A DNA stretch of 7,601 nucleotides from Pseudolabrys sp. (lineage in GTDB: Bacteria > Pseudomonadota > Alphaproteobacteria > Rhizobiales > Xanthobacteraceae), in assembly GCA_026125925.1 (NCBI GenBank), contig JAHCKF010000163.1, positions 1 through 7,601 of the forward strand, written 5' to 3'. Below are positions 1 to 6,910 of the stretch, piece by piece. The first letter of the stretch is position 1; every line of letters starts with the position of its first letter. The notes beneath the pieces were generated by a model, which was not told the DNA's origin, searched no databases, and saw only the letters and a list, made by a program, of their open reading frames with translations. The translations under genes were made by a program, and so were the position numbers.

Positions 1-1242
1 TCCGAGAGCGAAGACGAGGATGAGGGCGAGGACGAAGAGCAGAAGAATCAGGAATCCGGCGACGACGGTCAGGCTTCCGAATCCGACGAAGACCAGAGCA
101 TGGCCTCGGAAGACACCGAGATGTCGACCGAGGACATGCCGGACGATGCTTCCGAAGCCGCCGAAGCACCGACCGCCGACATGGCCGACGAGAGCGAGCT
201 CGGCGATGCCGAGACGCCCGGCGAGCCGCAGCGGCCGCGCCAACACGGCCAGAACGAGCCGCGCGGCCCGGACTACCGCGCCTTCACCATGAAGTTCGAC
301 GAGACCATCGCTGCCGAGGATTTGTGCGAGCCGGAAGAACTCGACCGGCTGCGTGGTTATCTCGACAAGCAGTTGTCGAGCCTGCAGGGCGTCGTCGCGC
401 GGCTGGCCAATCGCCTGCAGCGCCGCCTGATGGCGCAGCAGAGCCGCTCCTGGGACTTCGACCTCGAGGAAGGCATCCTCGATCCGGCGCGTCTCACCCG
501 CGTCATCATGGATCCGATGCATGCCCTGTCCTTCAAGTGGGAGAAGGACACCGAATTCCGCGATACCGTGGTGACGCTGCTGCTCGACAATTCCGGCTCG
601 ATGCGCGGCCGGCCGATCACGGTTGCCGCCACCTGCGCCGACATTCTCGCGCGCACGCTGGAGCGTTGCGGCGTCAAGGTCGAGATCCTCGGCTTCACGA
701 CGCGCGCCTGGAAGGGCGGGCAGTCGCGTGAGCACTGGCTGTCCGCGGGCAAGCCGGCCAATCCCGGCCGTCTCAACGATCTGCGCCACATCATCTACAA
801 GTCGGCCGACGCGCCGTGGCGGCGCGCGCGCAAGAATCTCGGCCTGATGATGCGCGAGGGCTTGCTCAAGGAGAACATCGACGGCGAGGCGCTCGACTGG
901 GCGCACAAGCGCCTGCTGGCGCGGCCGGAGCAGCGCAAGATCCTGATGATGATCTCGGACGGCGCGCCGGTCGACGACTCGACGCTGTCGGTCAACCCGG
1001 GCAACTATCTCGAGCGTCACCTGCGCTGGATCATCGAGGACATCGAGACCCGTTCGCCGGTCGAACTCATCGCCATCGGCATCGGCCACGATGTCACGCG
1101 GTATTACCGCCGCGCCGTCACCATCGTCGATGCCGAAGAATTGGGTGGCGCGATGACCGAGAAGCTGGCCGAGCTGTTCGCCGAGGGCACGCCCGCCAGT
1201 GCGGCGGCGCCGCCGCGCCGGCCGCGCCGCCGGGTGGCTTAA
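1..1242 (+). CDS. cobT: Cobaltochelatase subunit CobT, C-terminal part (5' end outside window)
   Basis: CobT works with the AAA+ subunit CobS and the large subunit CobN. Together they insert cobalt, with ATP hydrolysis, into hydrogenobyrinic acid a,c-diamide in aerobic cobalamin synthesis (cytoplasm). The frame is open from base 1, so the gene starts upstream; 413 residues are visible, and the family is usually a little over 600. The visible part begins with the acidic Glu/Asp-rich linker typical of CobT and the related BchD/ChlD (about residues 1-75). A conserved region follows, then a von Willebrand A domain with the MIDAS motif DNSGSM at residues 196-201 (bases 586-603) and a second acidic loop, [10 protein letters not shown], around residues 318-327. 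The tail is Ala/Pro/Arg-rich and ends at TAA 1240-1242. A methionine at base 100 lies inside the acidic linker and is not a credible start. Family assignment is firm. Confidence 0.96.
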   Translation, partial: SESEDEDEGEDEEQKNQESGDDGQASESDEDQSMASEDTEMSTEDMPDDASEAAEAPTADMADESELGDAETPGEPQRPRQHGQNEPRGPDYRAFTMKFDETIAAEDLCEPEELDRLRGYLDKQLSSLQGVVARLANRLQRRLMAQQSRSWDFDLEEGILDPARLTRVIMDPMHALSFKWEKDTEFRDTVVTLLLDNSGSMRGRPITVAATCADILARTLERCGVKVEILGFTTRAWKGGQSREHWLSAGKPANPGRLNDLRHIIYKSADAPWRRARKNLGLMMREGLLKENIDGEALDWAHKRLLARPEQRKILMMISDGAPVDDSTLSVNPGNYLERHLRWIIEDIETRSPVELIAIGIGHDVTRYYRRAVTIVDAEELGGAMTEKLAELFAEGTPASAAAPPRRPRRRVA

Positions 1243-1273
1243 GAGTCAGTAGGGCTTCTCGCTGCATGTTCCT

Positions 1274-1360
1274 TCCGCTCACCCCCGCGAAAGCGGGGGT
1301 CCAGGAGCCACGTACACGAAATTCAAGAGCTGGACTCCCGCTTTCGCGGGAGCGAGCGGA
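1274..1360. repeat. REP/MITE-like inverted repeat with GAAA-loop hairpins
   Basis: Two 31-nt arms (1274-1304 and 1330-1360) are inverted copies matching at 28 of 31 positions, separated by 25 nt. Each arm is itself a hairpin. The left arm has an 8-bp perfect stem, 1281-1288 with 1293-1300, closing a GAAA tetraloop. The right arm has a 7-bp stem, 1335-1341 with 1346-1352, whose loop reads GAAA on the minus strand. The core CCCGCGAAAGCGGG is a dispersed palindromic repeat I know from many proteobacterial genomes, often mistranslated as PAFAG-type peptides. No T-run follows either hairpin, so it is not a classical intrinsic terminator, though it could impede transcription leaving cobT or protect the mRNA end. 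Copy number elsewhere in the genome cannot be seen here. Confidence 0.85.
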
Positions 1361-1375
1361 GACTGGATCGCCGTC

Positions 1376-2419
1376 ATGCGACTTTTCAGAAGCCGCCGTT
1401 GGATCGCCGCCGCGATCGTCTCGCTGGGCGTGATCGCCGTCGGCACCTGGGCGCTGGCCGGAAGCGTGCGCTATGCGACGGCGCCGACGCCGATCACCGT
1501 CACCGCAACGCCAATCGCTTCGTTCGACAACCGCGATCCGACCCGCGTGCGTTTCGGTGCGCTGGAATTTCGTGGTGGGCTGGCGCTGACCTCCGACTTC
1601 GCCGCCTTCGGCGGGATCTCCGGCCTGCAGGTCGATAAGGACGGCGCGCACGTTCTCGCCGTCACCGACCGAGGCTCCTGGCTCAAGGCGCGCATTGTCT
1701 ATCGCGACGGCCGCCCCGATGGGCTGGCCGATGCCGAAATGGGGCCGCTGCTCGGGGCCAACGGCAAACCGCTGGCATCGCAGCGCCTGTACGATACGGA
1801 ATCGCTGACGCGGATCGGCGACGCGCTCTACGTCGGCATCGAGCGGGTGCACCGCATCGTGCGCTTTGCCGTGAAGGACGGCTTCGCCGCGCGCGGCAAG
1901 GAGATCGCCCGGCCGCCGGAGTTCAAGAGCTTGCGCTACAATGGCGGCCTCGAATGTCTGGCGTCGCCGCCGCAAGGCCAGCCTCACGCCGGCAAGCTCA
2001 TTGCCGTCACCGAGGAAAGCCTGGACGGCGCCGGCAATCTGCGCGCCTTTGTGCTCGATCCGGCGAGCCGGAACGCCGCGGCGGCGCTGCACTTCACGGT
2101 GAAGCGCAGCGACAGCTTCGATGTCAGCGATTGCGCCATCCTGCCGCCGGGCGACCTGCTGCTGCTCGAGCGCAGCTATTCACCACTGCGCGGTGTCGCC
2201 ATGCGCATTCGGCGGATGCCGGTGAGCGAGATCAAGGAAGGCGCCGTGGTCGATGGCCCTGAACTGATCAAGGCCGATCTCGGCTACCAGATCGACAATA
2301 TGGAAGGCATGGCCGTGCACCGCAACGAAGCCGGCGAGACCATCATTACACTGATGTCGGACGATAATTTCTCGGCCATCCAGCGCAACATCCTGTTGCA
2401 GTTCGCGCTGGTCGATTAG
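1376..2419 (+). CDS. Exported esterase-like activity of phytase family protein (phytase-like beta-propeller)
   Basis: The 347-residue protein has an N-terminal export signal or anchor: basic MRLFRSRRW, then a hydrophobic stretch at about residues 9-29 ending near ALAG. It is therefore probably periplasmic or membrane-tethered. The rest matches the phytase-like (esterase-like activity of phytase) family as I recognise it. Blocks seen in order are GISGLQVDKDG, VTDRGSW, DTESLTRIGDALYVGIER, NGGLECLA, DVSDCAILPPGDLLLLER, DNMEGMAVH and the C-terminal SDDNFSAIQRNILLQFAL. These are spaced like blades of a beta-propeller. Substrate is unknown; the family name does not establish phytase activity. The ATG lies 15 bases beyond the inverted repeat. 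The only purine-rich ribosome-binding candidate is GGAG at 1358-1361, 14 nt upstream and half inside the repeat, which is far for a good site. The stop overlaps that of the convergent kinase gene. Confidence 0.88.
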   Translation: MRLFRSRRWIAAAIVSLGVIAVGTWALAGSVRYATAPTPITVTATPIASFDNRDPTRVRFGALEFRGGLALTSDFAAFGGISGLQVDKDGAHVLAVTDRGSWLKARIVYRDGRPDGLADAEMGPLLGANGKPLASQRLYDTESLTRIGDALYVGIERVHRIVRFAVKDGFAARGKEIARPPEFKSLRYNGGLECLASPPQGQPHAGKLIAVTEESLDGAGNLRAFVLDPASRNAAAALHFTVKRSDSFDVSDCAILPPGDLLLLERSYSPLRGVAMRIRRMPVSEIKEGAVVDGPELIKADLGYQIDNMEGMAVHRNEAGETIITLMSDDNFSAIQRNILLQFALVD

Positions 2420-4896
2420 CTCGTAGGGTCGAGCCGACGGTTGGCCTCGATCATGCCATTGACGCGTTCGATGAGCGCGTCAACGACAAATGGCTTGGCG
2501 ATCAGCTCCATTCCCGGCTCCAGCGCTTCGGTGCCGATTCGGGTATTGTGGGCATAAGCCGTCATGAACAGCACTTTGAGATTGGGCCGCAGCACGCGCG
2601 CGGCGTCGGCAAGCTGGCGGCCGTTGAGACCGCCCGGCAGGCCGACATCCGTCACCAGAATGTCGATGCGGTCGCTCGACTCCAGATGTTTCAGCCCGGT
2701 GACGCTCTCGCCCGCTTCGATCGTGCGATAGCCGGAATCGCGCAAGGCATCGACGACGATGGCGCGCACGGCGGCTTCGTCCTCCACAACCAGGACCGTG
2801 CCGACGAGGTCGTTTCGATTGATTGCCGGCGCCGCAGCGGATCCGTCGATCGATGGCCGCGGAGCTTCGCTCCTCGGCAAATAGAGGCGCACCGTGGTGC
2901 CGCGGCCTTCCTCGCTGTCGATGTCAACGAAGCCGCCCGATTGGTGAATGAAGCCGTAGATCATCGACAGGCCGAGGCCGGTGCCTTGGCCGATCGGCTT
3001 GGTGGTGAAGAACGGCTCGAACGCCTTTTCCTTGACGTCAGGCGTCATGCCGACGCCGGTGTCGGTCACGGCGATCACGACGAAGTCGCCGGGGCGGACG
3101 ATGCGCGATCGTCCGGTCTTGCCGCTGACAAAGGCGTTGCCGGTGCTGATCGTGAGCCGGCCGCCATGAGGCATCGCGTCGCGCGCGTTGATGGCGAGAT
3201 TGAGCAGCGCGCTTTCCAACTGATTGGCGTCGCACTTTGCGTACCAGAGATCGGGCGCGGCGTTCATCTCGAGAGAAATCGATTCGCCGATCGACCGGCG
3301 GATGAGCTCCACCATGTCTTCGACCAATTCGTTCACACCGACGGTTTTGGGATCGAGCGGTTGCCGGCGCGAGAAGGCGAGCAGGCGCTGCGTCAGCGAC
3401 GAGGCGCGGTGCGCCGCAGACGACGCCATGCTGGCATAGCGCTCGACATCCGCCGGCCGTCCTTCGCTCGAGCGCCGCTTCATCATCTCAAGCGAGCCGA
3501 CGATTCCCGTCAACAGATTGTTGAAGTCGTGGGCAATGCCGCCGGTGAGCTGTCCGACCGCTTCCATTTTCTGCGACTGGCGCAGCGCGTCTTCAGCCGC
3601 CGCCAGCGCCGCCGCATTCTCCTTCTCCTCGGTGACGTCGCGGCCGTAGCCATATACCAGGTCCTGCTCGGTCGAGGTGTGCCACGAAATCCAGCGGATT
3701 TCGCCGTCGCTCCCGACCAGGCGATTTTCGAATGCGGTGAGATCGCGATTGTGCAAAGCCCGGTCCAGGGCGTCAGCCGAGGACGGCACGTCGTCGGGAA
3801 GAACAAATTCGTTCTGATGATGACCGACCACTTGATCGATCCGATGGCCGAGAATGCGCGTCCATGCCGGGCTGACCGACTTGTAGACGCCATCGGCGCC
3901 GACCACGACCATCAGGTCGCGGGAGTTCGACCAGATGCGGTCGGCGCGCCGACGCTCCGACTGCAAGGCGCCGACATTGGCCAGGGCGCCGCCGATCTGG
4001 CCGGCGACCAGCCGGGCAACATCCATGACCTGAACGTCGTTGCGGCGATGCGGATTGAGCCCGAACACCATCGCGCCCGAGGTAATTTCGCCGCCCGCGC
4101 CGGGGATGGGAACGATGAGCGCTTGCGTCGGCGGCCGCTTCCAGGCGCCCGCCGGATAGATAGGGCCCGGCGTCAATTCGAACGTGAAGAGCTCATCCGA
4201 GACGGAGCGTTCAAAGGGCCAAGCGCGACCGATCAGATGATCGGAATCCGGGCTGCACGCCTTTGCTTCATTCGGCAGGTAGAGCAGTGCAAAGGGAAAG
4301 TCGCGGCGATTTAAATTCAGCACCGAGCAGACCGCTTCGACAACGGCGCTTTGATCGGCCGCGCCGACCAGCGCCATGCCGAGCTGGCGCAGCATGTCCA
4401 TGCGTCGCTCGTTGATGACGCGCTCGGTTTCTTCGCTGACGGTGCAGAACAGGCCTTCCACGCTGCCGGCCGCGCCATACAGCGGGCTGTAGGAAAAGCT
4501 GTGATAGGTCTCTTCCGGATAGCCGTTGCGCTCGAGCAGGAGCAGCAGCGCCTTGTTCCAGGTCGCCTCGCCGGCGCGCACGCGATCGACCTGATCGGCG
4601 ACGTCGTCATAGACTTCCGCCCAGACTTCGCGGAACGGCTTGCCCAGCATCCGGGGATGCTTGAGGCCGAGCGTCGGAATGTAGGCGTCGTTGTAGAAGA
4701 AACAGAGTTCCGGACCCCAGCCGAGCCACATCTCGAAGCGCGACGTCAGCAGCATCTTCAGCGGGATTTTCAGCGCCTCCGGCCAGGCCTCGGGCGGTCC
4801 GAGCGGCGTGCCGGCCCAATCCCATTGCCGCATGAGACGCGCCATTTCGCTGTCGCCAGGAAATATCTCGGCAAGGCTGTCTTCTGCGGGGGCCAT
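2416..4896 (-). CDS. Hybrid sensor histidine kinase (PAS-GAF-PAS-HisKA-HATPase-receiver)
   Basis: This is an 826-residue soluble kinase with no membrane segment, so it senses a cytoplasmic signal or a partner. In order: a PAS-like N-terminal domain (about 25-160, including MWLGWGPELCFFYNDAY), a GAF-like domain (about 165-310), a PAS domain (about 315-425) and a short helical linker. HisKA follows with phospho-acceptor His456 in GGIAHDFNNLL. The HATPase_c domain has N box NLAINARDAMPHGG (566-579), G1 DTGVGM (612-617), F box FEPFFTTK and G2 GTGLGLSM (638-645). The C-terminal receiver (about 699-815) has acidic pair Glu705-Asp706, phospho-acceptor Asp750, Thr779 and Lys801. All catalytic residues are present, so it should be active in phosphorelay. 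No partner regulator or histidine phosphotransferase is adjacent. The ATG at 4896 is the only ATG after an in-frame TAA near 4977; AGG five bases upstream is a weak ribosome-binding site. Confidence 0.93.
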   Translation of the reverse strand: MAPAEDSLAEIFPGDSEMARLMRQWDWAGTPLGPPEAWPEALKIPLKMLLTSRFEMWLGWGPELCFFYNDAYIPTLGLKHPRMLGKPFREVWAEVYDDVADQVDRVRAGEATWNKALLLLLERNGYPEETYHSFSYSPLYGAAGSVEGLFCTVSEETERVINERRMDMLRQLGMALVGAADQSAVVEAVCSVLNLNRRDFPFALLYLPNEAKACSPDSDHLIGRAWPFERSVSDELFTFELTPGPIYPAGAWKRPPTQALIVPIPGAGGEITSGAMVFGLNPHRRNDVQVMDVARLVAGQIGGALANVGALQSERRRADRIWSNSRDLMVVVGADGVYKSVSPAWTRILGHRIDQVVGHHQNEFVLPDDVPSSADALDRALHNRDLTAFENRLVGSDGEIRWISWHTSTEQDLVYGYGRDVTEEKENAAALAAAEDALRQSQKMEAVGQLTGGIAHDFNNLLTGIVGSLEMMKRRSSEGRPADVERYASMASSAAHRASSLTQRLLAFSRRQPLDPKTVGVNELVEDMVELIRRSIGESISLEMNAAPDLWYAKCDANQLESALLNLAINARDAMPHGGRLTISTGNAFVSGKTGRSRIVRPGDFVVIAVTDTGVGMTPDVKEKAFEPFFTTKPIGQGTGLGLSMIYGFIHQSGGFVDIDSEEGRGTTVRLYLPRSEAPRPSIDGSAAAPAINRNDLVGTVLVVEDEAAVRAIVVDALRDSGYRTIEAGESVTGLKHLESSDRIDILVTDVGLPGGLNGRQLADAARVLRPNLKVLFMTAYAHNTRIGTEALEPGMELIAKPFVVDALIERVNGMIEANRRLDPTS

Positions 4897-4926
4897 GCGT
4901 GCCTGCGACTCGGTACGGTCACAGCA

Positions 4927-4952
4927 AACGCGGGGTTGTTCCCGAAAGTTCC
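4927..4952 (-). promoter_or_regulatory. EcfG-type (general stress response) promoter of the hybrid kinase
   Basis: On the minus strand GGAAC (4952-4948) is followed after exactly 17 nt by CGTT (4930-4927). This matches the GGAAC-N16/17-CGTT consensus of EcfG, the sigma factor released by the PhyR-NepR partner switch in alphaproteobacteria. Transcription would begin near base 4920, leaving a short leader of about 24 nt before the kinase ATG at 4896. Position, orientation and spacing all fit. Two further GGAAC words sit 10 bp downstream and 11 bp upstream, so the -35 is one of three helically phased copies, but only the middle copy has a correctly spaced CGTT. The call rests on sequence alone. 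Confidence 0.72.
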
Positions 4953-4962
4953 GTCGCAGTTC
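4948..4962. promoter_or_regulatory. GTTC-N7-GTTC direct repeat overlapping the kinase promoter -35 (LexA-box-like)
   Basis: Plus-strand GTTC at 4948-4951 and 4959-4962 are separated by exactly seven bases. This is the core of the alphaproteobacterial LexA (SOS) box. The first half-site covers the EcfG -35 element, so a bound protein would block it. The match is to the core only, and I cannot see whether a repressor binds. The extended 16-mer from 4948 to 4963 recurs with one mismatch at 6997-7012. Confidence 0.35.
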
Positions 4963-5016
4963 CGGGCTGCGGCTTTATGGTAAAGGCCGCGGGCCGGCGC
5001 AGGACCCAGGCAATAA

Positions 5017-5044
5017 AAAACGCCGCCTCGAAAGGCGGCGTTTT
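5017..5044 (-). terminator. Strong intrinsic terminator downstream of rpmB
   Basis: A perfect 11-bp inverted repeat, AAAACGCCGCC / GGCGGCGTTTT, encloses a 6-nt loop (5028-5033). On the minus strand the GC-rich stem is followed directly by a run of six T (bases 5020-5015), the classical Rho-independent form. It starts 22 bp after the rpmB stop. On the plus strand the stem is followed by TTTT, so it could work in both directions. It separates rpmB from the kinase gene, which agrees with the kinase having its own promoter. Confidence 0.93.
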
Positions 5045-5065
5045 AAATTCGGGCGGTGCGGGAGA

Positions 5066-5362
5066 TCAGCTCGCCTTGGCGGCGGCCGACTTCTTCGCGA
5101 TCTGGCGCTTGAGCTCGAGCATCTTCGGCGCCAGGTCGGTGTCCTTGGCCTTGAGCAGGAAGGCGTCGAGGCCGCCGCGGTGGTCCACCGTGCGCAGCGC
5201 GTTGGTCGAGATGCGGGCGCGCACGGTGCGGCCGAGGATCTCCGACGTCAGCGAGACGCTCTGCAGGTTCGGCATGAACCGGCGCTTGGTCTTGATGTTC
5301 GAGTGGCTCACCTTGTGGCCGACGAGCGGCTTCTTACCGGTCAGATCGCAACGCCAGGACAT
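5066..5362 (-). CDS. rpmB: 50S ribosomal protein L28 (bL28)
   Basis: The 98-residue protein starts [20 protein letters not shown] and continues with [34 protein letters not shown] and LKRQIAKK. These are the hallmarks of the longer Rhizobiales form of L28, compared with about 78 residues in E. coli. It is a structural component of the large ribosomal subunit that contacts 23S rRNA. The start is well supported: AAGGA on the minus strand (5375-5371) lies eight bases before the ATG. The gene appears monocistronic, with its own sigma-70 promoter (5481-5509), a leader of about 110 nt and an intrinsic terminator (5017-5044). It is transcribed divergently from the DUF3108 gene. Confidence 0.97.
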   Translation of the reverse strand: MSWRCDLTGKKPLVGHKVSHSNIKTKRRFMPNLQSVSLTSEILGRTVRARISTNALRTVDHRGGLDAFLLKAKDTDLAPKMLELKRQIAKKSAAAKAS

Positions 5363-5412
5363 GAAACCTATCCTTCAAATGGCGCGTCGCCTTTCCGGCG
5401 CCGCGAGAAAAG

Positions 5413-5440
5413 TTGTCGCCCCGACAAGCGCTTAGGCTTG
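5413..5440 (-). promoter_or_regulatory. Two mutually exclusive hairpins in the rpmB leader
   Basis: In the transcript (minus strand), CAAGC-N6-GCUUG (5440-5425) overlaps by three bases the next hairpin UUGUCG-GGG-CGACAA (5427-5413). Both cannot form fully at once. The second is followed by CUUUUCUC, a weak U-tract, so the pair could act as an antiterminator and terminator for L28. The stems are short (5 and 6 bp) and I know of no described L28 leader of this form, so chance is quite possible. Confidence 0.3.
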
Positions 5441-5480
5441 CGCCAGTCCGTTTCCAGCGATGAGGGGCTTGGACCGGGGA

Positions 5481-5509
5481 CGTATAGAGACCGCAGGCTT
5501 TGGCGTCAA
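5481..5509 (-). promoter_or_regulatory. Sigma-70 type promoter of rpmB
   Basis: On the minus strand TTGACG (5509-5504) and TATACG (5486-5481) are separated by exactly 17 nt. This is close to the -35/-10 consensus TTGACA/TATAAT and suits a strongly expressed ribosomal protein gene. Predicted start of transcription is near 5474, giving a leader of about 110 nt. Confidence 0.8.
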
Positions 5510-5532
5510 GTTGGGGATGGGCTGCGATTTGC

Positions 5533-5551
5533 GCCGGAAATCCGGCTTTTT
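5533..5551 (+). terminator. Terminator-like hairpin between rpmB promoter and DUF3108 gene
   Basis: GCCGG-AAAT-CCGGC (the stem can extend by an A-T pair) is followed by TTTTT at 5547-5551 on the plus strand, a small intrinsic-terminator shape. No plus-strand gene ends here. It would therefore have to stop antisense transcription from the rpmB leader region, end a small RNA, or act as an attenuator before the DUF3108 gene. A second perfect hairpin, TAGGCC-GAATT-GGCCTA (5551-5567), follows immediately. I found no convincing plus-strand promoter upstream, so the role is unclear. Confidence 0.4.
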
Positions 5552-5658
5552 AGGCCGAATTGGCCTAGATTGCCGCGGGCCGGCCGTCCACCAAAGAATT
5601 GGCGCAATGCGGGCCGACCACACGGCGGCGCCACCCTTCGGCGCGTGAGAGAGGTCCC

Positions 5659-6570
5659 GTGCGGACACCGCGGCATTCCTGGCGACGGATCGGTCTGGTG
5701 GCCATGTGCGCCGCCTCGGCCGGGCTTGTCTTGGCGGGGGCGGCGGCGGCAGAGACTAGGCTCGATGCCCGATATGTCGCGACGCTGGCCGGCCTGCCGA
5801 TCGGCGAGGGCACCTGGCTGATCACCGTGGACGAGGCCGATTATTCGGCGACCGCGACCGGCACGACGACCGGACTGATGCGCGCCTTCACCGGCGGCCG
5901 CGGCCAAACCGTCACCCGCGGCACGTTGCAGGCCGGCAAGCCGGTGCTGTCGAGCTACACCGCCAGCATCCATTCCTACAAGAAAACCGACGAAATCAGC
6001 CTGAAGGTCGATGCCGGCACGGTCCGCGACCTCAAACTCGATCCGCCGGCCGAGACCGAAGCAGAGCGGGTGCCGATCACCGAGGCGGTCAAACAGGGCG
6101 TGCTCGACCCGATGACCGCGACGCTGATCCGCATGCCGGGCAAAGGCGACGTCATGACCCCGGAGGCCTGCGCCCGCACCCTGCCGGTGTTCGACGGCCG
6201 CCTGCGCTACGACCTGCGCCTGTCCTACAAGCGCACCGACGAGGTGAAGGCGGACAAGGGCTATGCCGGGCCGGCCGTGGTCTGCGCGGTGCAGTTCTCG
6301 CCGGTCGCCGGCTATATCCCCACACGCGCCGCCATCAAATACCTGACCGAGCAGCGGGATATGGAGATCTGGCTGGTGCCGATCGCCGGGACGCGCGTCC
6401 TGGTGCCGTTCCGCGCCGAGGGCCCGACCCCGATCGGGCGCGCCATCCTGCAGGCCACCGAGTTCGTGACGACGGCGGGGCCTGCCAGGATCAACGAGCC
6501 GGTGAAGGCCTCGATCAAGCCGCGTGACAGGGCGGCGAAAGCGGCGGCGACCGAAGCCAAGACGCCCTAA
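5659..6570 (+). CDS. DUF3108 domain-containing exported protein
   Basis: A 303-residue protein from a GTG start. I chose this start because GAGAGG (5649-5654) lies four bases upstream, and because it gives a textbook signal peptide: MRTPRHSWRRIGLVAMC, a hydrophobic core, and an AGAAAAE cleavage region at about residues 26-32. The frame stays open upstream to a TTG at 5599, but that would add about 20 Arg/Pro-rich residues ahead of the signal. The mature part has features I associate with DUF3108: YVATLAGLPIGEGTW near the start, TTGLMRAFTGGRG, then KRTDEVKADKGYAGPAVVCAVQFSPVAGY and a C-terminal beta-rich region ending in a Lys/Ala-rich tail. It is predicted to be periplasmic; the family has no established activity that I can name. 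The two cysteines (in EACART and VVCAV) could form a disulfide. It is divergent from rpmB. Confidence 0.85.
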   Translation: MRTPRHSWRRIGLVAMCAASAGLVLAGAAAAETRLDARYVATLAGLPIGEGTWLITVDEADYSATATGTTTGLMRAFTGGRGQTVTRGTLQAGKPVLSSYTASIHSYKKTDEISLKVDAGTVRDLKLDPPAETEAERVPITEAVKQGVLDPMTATLIRMPGKGDVMTPEACARTLPVFDGRLRYDLRLSYKRTDEVKADKGYAGPAVVCAVQFSPVAGYIPTRAAIKYLTEQRDMEIWLVPIAGTRVLVPFRAEGPTPIGRAILQATEFVTTAGPARINEPVKASIKPRDRAAKAAATEAKTP

Positions 6571-6572
6571 AC

Positions 6573-6762
6573 GATTCCGCCTTGACTCTTCGCGCCATGC
6601 GAGTCCGCTGCCGCGTTAAGAATTGACGGCCGAAAAAGCCCAATGAATCTGATGATGACCACCGCATCTGGTGGCACTCTCCCGGCGGCGTCCCAGATAT
6701 CGCCGTGAACGAATCCGAAGTCACCACGAGTCACTGATTCGCCCCCGCTTCGTTCCAGACTC
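6573..6762. promoter_or_regulatory. Cluster of eight GANTC (CcrM-type methylation) sites
   Basis: GANTC occurs at 6573, 6584, 6601, 6645, 6711, 6728, 6736 and 6758, eight sites in 190 bp, with one more at 6981. My manual scan of the preceding 6.5 kb found roughly 15, so this stretch is enriched about eighteen-fold over its surroundings. GANTC is the target of the cell-cycle DNA methyltransferase CcrM in alphaproteobacteria, and its methylation state affects GcrA-dependent promoters. The clustering is seen; any regulatory role, for example on the helicase gene, is inferred. Confidence 0.5.
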
Positions 6763-6776
6763 GTTCCGAACCTTAA
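6666..6776. repeat. Diverged 111-nt element, copy A
   Basis: This copy aligns with 6911-7021 at a constant offset of 245 bp. Conserved blocks are ATCTGGTGGC (9 of 10), the perfect 19-mer AGATATCGCCGTGAACGAA at 6695-6713, GATTCG at 6736, TTCGTTCC at 6749, and CGTTCC followed by CTTAA ending at 6776. By my count 55 of 82 positions match from 6695 on without gaps, and the variable bases lie between the blocks. GAACGAA (6707-6713) and TTCGTTC (6749-6755) are inverted and could form a 7-bp stem in both copies. Confidence 0.7.
6752..6766. promoter_or_regulatory. GTTC-N7-GTTC repeat in copy A (LexA-box-like)
   Basis: GTTC at 6752-6755 and 6763-6766 with seven bases between them; the wider form is CGTTCC-N5-CGTTCC. 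It matches the core of the alphaproteobacterial SOS box but is conserved together with a longer element, so another binding protein or an RNA feature is equally possible. Confidence 0.3.
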
Positions 6777-6910
6777 AAGGGCCACCGGTACCCGTCGCAA
6801 TTTGAGACAAAATGGGCCGTTCGCGCGCCGCGGCGAAAACGGGACAGCCACCGGCGAGAATTAACGATTAGGGTGCTTTTCCAGGCTGGCCGCCGGCTCC
6901 CTGTAACCCT

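Noticed and set aside
1118..2092. Open minus-strand frame of 324 codons
   Set aside because: It is antisense to the cobT end and the phytase-like gene, and runs through the palindromic repeat, giving the well-known spurious GSWTPAFAG peptide.
2548..4314. Open plus-strand frame of 588 codons
   Set aside because: It lies wholly antisense to the hybrid kinase, whose motifs are complete. The translation is His/Arg/Asp-rich with no recognisable domain, the usual mirror of GC-rich coding sequence.
4808..5821. Plus-strand frame of 337 codons
   Set aside because: It crosses the kinase start, a terminator, rpmB in antisense, and the rpmB promoter. The translation is low-complexity and Arg-rich.
6567..6851. 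Minus-strand frame of 94 codons containing FVHGDI
   Set aside because: There is no ribosome-binding site or family resemblance beyond VHGD, a short motif also seen in phosphotransferases. The second copy of the repeat is stopped soon after the same motif, and substitutions are not codon-like.
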